From Burkholderiaceae bacterium (lineage in GTDB: Bacteria; Pseudomonadota; Gammaproteobacteria; Burkholderiales; Burkholderiaceae), in contig JALREG010000412.1 of the NCBI GenBank assembly GCA_023253905.1, positions 1 through 11,229 of the forward strand: DNA of 11,229 nucleotides. The letters run 5' to 3'. How positions within the stretch are numbered: position 1 is the first letter of the stretch; the number at the start of each line of letters is the position of its first letter. The notes below the pieces were generated by a model that ran no database searches, had not been told where the DNA came from, and saw only the letters and a list, made by a program, of their open reading frames with translations. The position numbers and the translations under genes were made by a program. Shown here in pieces: positions 6,884 to 11,229 of this stretch.

Positions 6884-7783
6884 TTGGATAAGCTGATCAT
6901 CGAAGTGCGCGTCAATGAATACGCGCCGCGCGAGGGTAATCGGCACATCCCCTATACCGCCGACGAACTCGGGCGCGATGCCTCGGCTGCTCAAAGCGCC
7001 GGTGCCTCCATCGTTCATTTTCATCCGCGCCAGGTCGACGGCGCACCCGCCCACGGCGAGGGAGACTATGAGGCTGCGGTGACCGCGATCCGCCAGCACT
7101 CGGCACTGCTCCTCAATCCCACGCTGGGTCAGATCACAGTGGGCGGTAGTGCGCATGACCGCCTGGCACCGATCGAGCAATTGGCGCGCAACCCGGCGCT
7201 TCGGCCCGAACTCTGCGGCATCGACCCGGGCTCCACCAATATCGATGTCTTTGATTCCGTGTCCGGGCGCTTCCGCTCAGGCGACCGCGTTTACGCCAAT
7301 TCGCACGACACCCTGCAACACTTCTGCGCGCGGCTGCGTGAACTCGGCATCAAGCCGGCGCTCGCCTGCTGGAGTATTCCCTTTGTGAGAAGCGCCTGCG
7401 CGCTGATCGACATGGGTTTGGTCGATGACCCGCCGTATTTTTTCTTTGTCTGCGGCGAGGGCGGCACGCTGGGTGCCCACCCCGCCACCGCCGAGGGGCT
7501 GCGGGCCTTTACCGACCATCTGCCGCGCCACCGCAAGTTGCTCTGGAGCGTGGGCTGCAAGGCGGGCAATCTGTTTCCGCTCGCGATGGCGGCGATCGCA
7601 GCAGGCGGTCATATAGCCATCGGTATCGGCGACTACCCCTACCCCGAGCTCAATCAGCCTTCGAACGCCCGGTTGGTCGAGGAGGTCGTGCGGCTTGCGC
7701 GGCTGGTTGGCCGCGAAGTGGCATCGCCCGACGAAACCCGCGCACTACTGGGAATTCCAGAGCGGGAATTCTGGAGCGCGTAA
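6884..7783 (+). CDS. DUF849 / BKACE-family protein (3-keto-5-aminohexanoate cleavage enzyme-like)
   Basis: A 299-residue TIM-barrel protein of the beta-keto acid cleavage enzyme family, which splits beta-keto acids with acetyl-CoA using a divalent metal. The metal-binding HxH is seen as His45 and His47 in SIVHFHPR. Other family segments are LLLNPTLG (76-82), GIDPGSTNI (112-120), PYFFFVCGEGG (184-194) and the C-terminal NARLVEEVVRLARLVGRE. At the place of the usual GLED, whose Glu is a metal ligand in the characterised Kce enzyme, this protein has GIGD (247-250), so the ligand Glu is Gly249. The start is TTG at 6884: no ATG or GTG lies in frame after the stop at 6836, and GGGAG sits 8 nt upstream. 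An ATG at 6879 is in another frame and ends after five codons. Co-transcription with the Bug gene is likely. Substrate is unknown, and retention of BKACE chemistry is uncertain. Confidence 0.87.
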   Translation: MDKLIIEVRVNEYAPREGNRHIPYTADELGRDASAAQSAGASIVHFHPRQVDGAPAHGEGDYEAAVTAIRQHSALLLNPTLGQITVGGSAHDRLAPIEQLARNPALRPELCGIDPGSTNIDVFDSVSGRFRSGDRVYANSHDTLQHFCARLRELGIKPALACWSIPFVRSACALIDMGLVDDPPYFFFVCGEGGTLGAHPATAEGLRAFTDHLPRHRKLLWSVGCKAGNLFPLAMAAIAAGGHIAIGIGDYPYPELNQPSNARLVEEVVRLARLVGREVASPDETRALLGIPEREFWSA

Positions 7784-7794
7784 AGCGTCTCGGT

Positions 7795-7800
7795 TAAGAT
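7795..7800 (+). promoter_or_regulatory. weak -10-like element before the DUF4337 gene
   Basis: TAAGAT, inside GGTTAAGATCGC, lies 34 nt before the DUF4337 ATG and matches four of six consensus -10 bases. The best -35 position has only about three matches. The 50-nt gap after the DUF849 stop also allows read-through, so an own promoter is only a possibility. Confidence 0.25.
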
Positions 7801-7833
7801 CGCGCCCGTCGCTCACCCACCGAAGGATTCTCC

Positions 7834-8382
7834 ATGTCAGGTCATGGCGCCCATGTCGACCCCAGCAACAAGCGGGTCGCACTACTGATCGCGCTTCTTG
7901 CGCTCGTCCTTGCGTTCAGCGAAACACTGGGCAAATCGGCACAAACCGCTGCGCTTACCCACAACATTGAAGCCTCCAACCTGTGGTCGTTCTTCCAGGC
8001 CAAAACAATACGGATGACCACGCTGCGCACGGCCGCAGAGTCGATGGAAGCCACGCCCGGGCTGGGCGAAGCCGCCAAAGGCCAGGTCGCCAAGTGGAAG
8101 GCCACCGCCGCCCGCTACGACTCCGAGCCCGATACCCGCGAAGGCCGCAAGGAACTGATGGCGCGCGCCAAGGAGCAGGAGGCCAAACGCGACCGGGCGA
8201 TGGCCGCCTATCATCACTACGAACTCGCCTCCGCACTGGTGCAGATTGCGATCGTACTGGCCTCGGCCATGATCATCACCGGCATTGGGGCGCTAGGCTG
8301 GGTCGCGGTCGCGTTGGGCGGATTCGGCATCGTGTTCTCAGGAATCGGCTTCTTCGCGCCCACCGCGGTTCATCTGTTCTGA
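7834..8382 (+). CDS. DUF4337-family membrane protein
   Basis: A 182-residue inner-membrane protein of unknown function. A hydrophobic helix lies at about 14-32, followed by the DUF4337 hallmark NIEASNLWSFFQAKTIR (44-60). A charged, helical middle follows (about 62-125, rich in Lys, Glu and Ala), then two closely spaced helices at about 132-151 and 154-175. The protein ends almost at the last helix. This topology puts a soluble helical segment between one N-terminal and two C-terminal membrane helices. A GAAGGA ribosome site precedes the ATG. The family is common in proteobacteria but, to my knowledge, uncharacterised. Its last 13 bp overlap the 3' end of the convergent aminotransferase gene. 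Nothing in the neighbours suggests a specific role. Confidence 0.87.
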   Translation: MSGHGAHVDPSNKRVALLIALLALVLAFSETLGKSAQTAALTHNIEASNLWSFFQAKTIRMTTLRTAAESMEATPGLGEAAKGQVAKWKATAARYDSEPDTREGRKELMARAKEQEAKRDRAMAAYHHYELASALVQIAIVLASAMIITGIGALGWVAVALGGFGIVFSGIGFFAPTAVHLF

Positions 8383-9560
8383 GCGAACGACCGGTATCCG
8401 GCGTTGAGGCCTCGCCGGAACCGTTTCAGTCCCTCGTCGATCCGCTCGGCGCTGGTCGCAAAACACCAGCGCACGTAGCCTTCAGCCTCTGGGCCGAAGG
8501 CCGCGCCGGGGGCCAGCCCCACGCCAGCGTCCACCACCAGACGCTTGCAGAGCGCGAGGCTGTCCGTCAGCCCATGAATGCGGAAAAACGCATACATCGC
8601 ACCTGAGGGCTCCGGGCACTCGACACCCTCGATTGCCCGGAGCCCAGCCACCAGCCGGTCGCGCGCGACTCTGAGCCGGTCACGGGCCGCCACCGCGTCG
8701 GCCTCTCCCTGCGCGATTGCGGCCAGCCCCGCGCGCTGAACAAAGCCTGGCGCGCAGCTGGTGTTGTATTCAACCAGGGTACCCAGCGCGCCAACCAGCG
8801 CACGGGGGGCGGTGATCCAGCCCAGTCGCCAGCCCGTCATACGCCAGGTCTTGGAGAAGGTATTGGCGCAGACCAGCCGGTCGTCGGGATCACCGATATC
8901 AAGAAACGATGGTGCAGCGGTGGTCTCGCCAAATACCAGCCGCTCGTAGGCATCATCCGACAGGATCCAGATCCCGTGCCGCCGGCAATGCTCGAGCACC
9001 ACTCGCTGGGCCTCGGCACTCATCACCCAGCCGGTGGGATTGGCCGGGGAATTCAGGATCAGCATCCGGGTGCCCGGCGCGAGCGCCGTGATCAACGCAT
9101 CGAGGTCAAGCTGCCAGCCTTCGGGGCTGGGCCTGAGGGGTACGCTCTGAACGCTCGCGCCCAGGATCTTGGGGATCTCCAGCAGGTTGGGCCAGACCGG
9201 CGTCACCACCACGACGCGATCACCGGAACCTACCAAGGCCTGGGTGGCGATCATGAGTGCCGACATGCCGGAGTTGGTGACCACCACCGACTCGGCGGGT
9301 ACCGCTCGGTGCAGCCGCGACTGATAGCGCGCGATCGCCTCGCGCAGGGCCGGCAGGCCAAGATTCTGCGTGTAGAAGGTATCGCCCGCCGCGAGCGCCT
9401 CATTGGCCGCAGCCCGAATGAACTCGGGCGTGACCTCATCGGACTCACCGAACCAGAAGGCGAGCACATCGTCACGCCCCATCCCCACATTGGCCACCTC
9501 CCGGATCCTGGAGGGCGCGAGCCGGGCAACGGCGGAACGGGCTTCGGGGGGGTGGGACAT
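8370..9560 (-). CDS. PLP-dependent class I/II aminotransferase
   Basis: A 396-residue fold-type I aminotransferase of the aspartate/aromatic aminotransferase superfamily, cytosolic, moving an amino group between an amino acid and a 2-oxo acid. Visible residues are FYTQNLGLPALREAIARY (62-79, the usual Y-x-x-x-x-G-x-x-x-L-R-x-A-I pattern), Asn174 in NSPANPTG, Asp202 and Tyr205 in LSDDAYERL, the Schiff-base Lys237 in NTFSKTWRMTGWRLGW, and the carboxylate-binding Arg364 in YVRWCFA. Length and N-terminus (LAPSRIREV, like the SGIRE motif of relatives) agree with the ATG at 9558-9560, although no clear Shine-Dalgarno is seen. The amino donor cannot be assigned. It is transcribed alone, opposite to both neighbours, and its stop lies inside the DUF4337 gene. 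Participation in the nearby lysine-like pathway is possible but not supported by linkage in one operon. Confidence 0.93.
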   Translation of the reverse strand: MSHPPEARSAVARLAPSRIREVANVGMGRDDVLAFWFGESDEVTPEFIRAAANEALAAGDTFYTQNLGLPALREAIARYQSRLHRAVPAESVVVTNSGMSALMIATQALVGSGDRVVVVTPVWPNLLEIPKILGASVQSVPLRPSPEGWQLDLDALITALAPGTRMLILNSPANPTGWVMSAEAQRVVLEHCRRHGIWILSDDAYERLVFGETTAAPSFLDIGDPDDRLVCANTFSKTWRMTGWRLGWITAPRALVGALGTLVEYNTSCAPGFVQRAGLAAIAQGEADAVAARDRLRVARDRLVAGLRAIEGVECPEPSGAMYAFFRIHGLTDSLALCKRLVVDAGVGLAPGAAFGPEAEGYVRWCFATSAERIDEGLKRFRRGLNAGYRSFAQNR

Positions 9561-9592
9561 GATGGGACGGGTGCGCGGTCAAAGAAGGGAAG

Positions 9593-9598
9593 ATAATA
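9593..9598 (-). promoter_or_regulatory. candidate -10 of the aminotransferase promoter
   Basis: On the minus strand TATTAT (five of six consensus bases) lies 32 nt before the aminotransferase ATG, in an otherwise very GC-rich stretch. No good -35 is found 16-18 nt upstream of it. A start of transcription near 9585 would leave a leader of about 25 nt. Confidence 0.35.
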
Positions 9599-9644
9599 GC
9601 GGGCCCGGGCGGCCGGAAGAGCCCGCGCCGGAAACGCCTCCGGC

Positions 9645-9660
9645 AGCGGTTTTCACCGCT
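9645..9660. other. short hairpin in the divergent aminotransferase/LysM gap
   Basis: AGCGGT and ACCGCT form a perfect 6-bp inverted repeat around a TTTC loop. It sits in the middle of the 177-bp gap between two divergent gene starts, which should hold both promoters. A second, shorter inverted repeat (GTCTG-A-CAGAC) is at 9695-9705. Either could be a regulator site, but both are short enough to arise by chance. A GGAG at 9726-9729 serves the LysM gene. Confidence 0.25.
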
Positions 9661-9737
9661 CCCCCGCGCCCACCCCTTGTGCGATGACCGCTCCGTCTGA
9701 CAGACTCTGCCCACTAGCGTACCGCCGGAGTCCGTCG

Positions 9738-10811
9738 ATGAAACCGTTTATCAACGCGCTGCCACCGCTGCTGGCCGCTCTCGCGCTTACCTTACCCCTT
9801 GCTGGATGCGGTCCGAGCAAGAGCGAGCTCGCCAACGAGATTGCTACCCTCAAGGAGCAACTCGCTCAGCGTCAAACCGAGGGCAAGACGCTACAGCAGC
9901 AAATCGTCAGCACCCGCTCCGAGCTCGACAGCGACCGCAAGGCGCTCGCCGAGGCGAAAGCTTCAACCGAGACCGCGAATAAGGCGCTCGCCGAGGCGCG
10001 AATGGCGACCGACGGAGCGGCCCGGTTGCTCGTTGAGGCACAGGCCGCGGCTGAAACCGAGCGCAAGGCGGCTGCTGGGGCACGCACCGAGGCCGAAACT
10101 GAGCGCAGAGCGGCTACGGCGGCACAGGCCGCCTCTGCCGCTGCCACCCGCGCGCTCGAGGAAGCACGATCCACCCTCGCCGCGCGCGAAGCTCGGCTGA
10201 CCGAACTCGAGCGCGATGCCAAGCTTCTTGACGAGAAATCACGCGCCCTGACGCAGACTCTTGAGGAACGTACAGCCGAGGTGAGTCGCGCTCGAAACGA
10301 TCTCGCCAGGACCACCGATGCTGCGCGCCAGACACAGGCCGAACTGCAGCAAAATCTTGATCAGGCGCGCGTTTCGCAGCAGAGCGCGGCGGCTGAACGT
10401 GATGCGCTAGCAGCCGAGCTGGCCGCGGCGCGCGCCCGGGCTGCCGCCATCGACCGCGAGCTTCAGCAAAGCAGCGGCAATCTTGAACAGGAGCAAAAGC
10501 GGGCAAGCGATCTCACTGACCGGCTGGCCGCTGCGGTCGGCGAACAATCGAAGCTTCGCACCAGCACCGATGCCCAGCGCTCGGAAATCGCCGCCATCAG
10601 CGCCGCGCTCGCCGACGCACAGGCCAAGGTCGCCCGGCTCACCGGCGCCCGCGGTATCTACACCGTGCAGGACGGCGATTCGCTATCCTCGATCGCGCTC
10701 TTTTTCTATCGCAACGCCTATCGCTGGCCGGGCATTGCACAGGCCAACAAGCACCTCATCAATCACCCCGACCGAATCTTCCCGGCGATGGTGCTGATCA
10801 TCCCGAAATAG
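9738..10811 (+). CDS. coiled-coil LysM lipoprotein
   Basis: A 357-residue envelope lipoprotein. The N-terminus MKPFINALPPLL continues into a hydrophobic run and the lipobox LAGC, so Cys24 should be lipidated. Gly25 at the +2 position does not give inner-membrane retention, so outer-membrane sorting is expected. Residues about 29-307 are an Ala/Glu/Arg/Lys-rich, almost proline-free helix predicted as a long coiled coil, including a 14-residue tandem repeat (68-151). A LysM domain follows at about 308-357 (YTVQDGDSLSSIALFFY to FPAMVLIIPK), which in this family binds peptidoglycan. The layout suggests a spacer or tether between outer membrane and cell wall. The ATG at 9738 is chosen over an in-frame start at 9684 because it gives a normal lipoprotein signal and has GGAG 8 nt before it. 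No partner gene is evident. It diverges from the aminotransferase gene. Confidence 0.9.
   Translation: MKPFINALPPLLAALALTLPLAGCGPSKSELANEIATLKEQLAQRQTEGKTLQQQIVSTRSELDSDRKALAEAKASTETANKALAEARMATDGAARLLVEAQAAAETERKAAAGARTEAETERRAATAAQAASAAATRALEEARSTLAAREARLTELERDAKLLDEKSRALTQTLEERTAEVSRARNDLARTTDAARQTQAELQQNLDQARVSQQSAAAERDALAAELAAARARAAAIDRELQQSSGNLEQEQKRASDLTDRLAAAVGEQSKLRTSTDAQRSEIAAISAALADAQAKVARLTGARGIYTVQDGDSLSSIALFFYRNAYRWPGIAQANKHLINHPDRIFPAMVLIIPK
9939..10190 (+). repeat. six tandem 42-bp (14-residue) repeats in the coiled coil
   Basis: The coding sequence falls into six consecutive 42-bp units beginning at 9939, 9981, 10023, 10065, 10107 and 10149 (residues 68-151). The units read KALAEAKASTETAN, KALAEARMATDGAA, RLLVEAQAAAETER, KAAAGARTEAETER, RAATAAQAASAAAT and RALEEARSTLAARE. 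The first two share 18 identical opening bases, and units 3 and 4 end in the same AETER. Fourteen residues equal two heptads, so each unit adds exactly four helical turns to the coiled coil. Internal duplication is the likely origin. Confidence 0.75.
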
Positions 10812-10812
10812 C

Positions 10813-10824
10813 GCCGATATCGGC
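10813..10824. other. 12-bp perfect palindrome after the LysM gene
   Basis: GCCGATATCGGC is a perfect palindrome beginning two bases after the LysM stop codon. It has no loop, so it is more likely a protein-binding site or chance than a terminator hairpin. It shares the GATAT core with the larger palindrome 23 bp further on. Confidence 0.3.
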
Positions 10825-10846
10825 CCCGGCCAGGTGCGATTGCGAT

Positions 10847-10867
10847 TGATATACTTGAGATATATCA
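10847..10867. promoter_or_regulatory. AT-rich operator-like palindrome upstream of the PanB-like gene
   Basis: TGATATA (10847-10853) and TATATCA (10861-10867) are perfect inverted arms of 7 bp around a 7-bp spacer (CTTGAGA). The site lies 21 nt before the PanB-like ATG in a surrounding sequence that is very GC-rich. TATACT at 10850-10855, five of six bases like a -10 box, is inside it, so a bound regulator would block or position RNA polymerase. The spacing fits a dimeric helix-turn-helix regulator. No regulator gene is in the window. Confidence 0.5.
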
Positions 10868-10876
10868 GCCGCCCTT

Positions 10877-10882
10877 GAGGAG
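10877..10882 (+). promoter_or_regulatory. strong ribosome binding site of the PanB-like gene
   Basis: GAGGAG lies six bases before the ATG at 10889, a near-ideal Shine-Dalgarno. It sets the start of the PanB-like frame and suggests efficient translation. Confidence 0.7.
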
Positions 10883-10888
10883 ACATTC

Positions 10889-11229
10889 ATGGCCGACGCC
10901 GCCAAACCCGCCGAGCGCAAGAAGCGGACCATCACCGAAATCCGCGATTCAAAAAGAACCGGCGAGAAAATGGTCTACACATCGGTGCCCGACTACACCT
11001 CGGCCAAGTGGGCCGAAGCCGCAGGGGTCGATGTGGCCGTGGTGGGTGACAGCCTTGCCATGGTCGCGCACGGGCATTCCAGCACCGTGCCCGCCACCAT
11101 GGACATGATGGTGATGCATGCTCAGGCCGTGCGCCGAGGCGCGCCCAGCACCTTTGTTTTGGGCTGTATGCCCTACCAAAGCTACAACACCATTGATCGC
11201 GCGCTGGTCAACGCCACCCGCTTCATGCA
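10889..11229 (+). CDS. PanB-family protein (ketopantoate hydroxymethyltransferase-like), 3' end cut off
   Basis: The first 113 residues of a TIM-barrel protein of the 3-methyl-2-oxobutanoate hydroxymethyltransferase family. PanB makes ketopantoate for pantothenate/CoA synthesis in the cytosol. Family signs in order: TITEIRDSKRTGEKMVY (14-30), PDYTSAKWAEAAGVD (34-48), the metal-site VGDS (52-55, Asp54), HSSTVPATMDMM (63-74) and AVRRGAP (80-86). At the next family motif, LADLPF-x-x-Y in E. coli PanB, this protein has LGCMPYQSY (91-99). The second Mg ligand Asp is therefore Cys93 and the preceding Ala is Gly. No panC follows within the visible part, and a typical housekeeping PanB would keep that Asp, so a divergent paralogue with another substrate is likely. 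The usual length is about 260-280 residues, so over half lies beyond the window. An AT-rich palindrome precedes it. Confidence 0.85.
   Translation, partial: MADAAKPAERKKRTITEIRDSKRTGEKMVYTSVPDYTSAKWAEAAGVDVAVVGDSLAMVAHGHSSTVPATMDMMVMHAQAVRRGAPSTFVLGCMPYQSYNTIDRALVNATRFM

Noticed and set aside
7749..7775. Repeated GGGAATTC and a TCCAGA/TCTGGA stem at the end of the DUF849 gene
   Set aside because: It lies within codons, is short, has an 8-base loop and no U-tract. It is most likely chance and not a terminator.
7983..8606. Rightward 207-codon frame overlapping DUF4337 and the aminotransferase
   Set aside because: It is a frame shadow. Its translation is Arg/Gly/His-rich without recognisable family, while the overlapping frames are clear genes.
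9684..9737. Upstream start for the LysM lipoprotein
   Set aside because: It would place a charged, non-signal segment before the lipoprotein signal. The ATG at 9738 gives a proper lipobox distance and has GGAG.
9939..10190. CRISPR array as an explanation for the 42-bp periodicity
   Set aside because: The units are contiguous coding repeats with no unique spacers, and the reading frame runs through all of them.
9872..10506. Leftward open frames opposite the coiled-coil gene
   Set aside because: They are Ser/Arg/Ala-rich mirror images of the repeat codons, with no start context or domain.
1..11229. Mobile element, toxin-antitoxin or defence system
   Set aside because: I found no transposase, integrase, terminal inverted repeats, att-like repeats, tRNA target or nuclease/effector domain. 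All major genes look metabolic, transport or envelope related.

Overview
The window is GC-rich, densely packed bacterial DNA. It carries a Bug/TctC-type periplasmic binding protein, a DUF849 (BKACE) protein and a DUF4337 protein. That mix, with the GC-rich codon use and few non-coding gaps, points to a betaproteobacterium, most likely Burkholderiales (an Alcaligenaceae or Comamonadaceae relative). This is an inference from gene families, since no rRNA or marker gene is present. I see no tRNA, rRNA, CRISPR array, insertion sequence, phage gene or recognisable defence system. The largest gene-free gap is about 210 bp.

Layout. From 1 to 5634 five genes run leftwards as a probable operon, in transcription order: an ATP:ADP-antiporter-like MFS permease, an aldo/keto reductase with a Tat-like leader, an EamA (DMT) exporter, a mu-crystallin-like ketimine reductase of the ornithine cyclodeaminase family, and an ALDH7-family aldehyde dehydrogenase cut by the left edge. 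From 5845 a divergent rightward group begins: a Bug-type solute-binding protein, then a DUF849 beta-keto acid cleavage-like enzyme, with a GC-rich hairpin between them. A small DUF4337 membrane protein follows. It meets a leftward class I/II aminotransferase tail to tail with a 13-bp overlap. From 9738 an alanine-rich coiled-coil LysM lipoprotein runs rightwards. The window ends inside a divergent PanB-family gene that is preceded by an AT-rich palindrome.

How the genes may work together. The most suggestive pairing is the ketimine reductase next to the ALDH7 enzyme. Their mammalian counterparts, CRYM and ALDH7A1, act in the pipecolate branch of lysine breakdown: reduction of delta1-piperideine-2-carboxylate and oxidation of alpha-aminoadipate semialdehyde. 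A lysine/pipecolate catabolic operon with its own transporter is therefore a testable hypothesis. The Bug protein plus DUF849 enzyme looks like a capture-and-cleave pair for an organic or keto acid, but no TctA/TctB membrane genes are in view. Two enzymes appear to have substitutions at family metal-ligand positions: the DUF849 protein (expected Glu is Gly249) and the PanB-like protein (expected Asp is Cys93). Both are probably divergent paralogues with altered chemistry.

Overall this looks like accessory catabolic and transport DNA. I did not find a clearly new multi-gene system.
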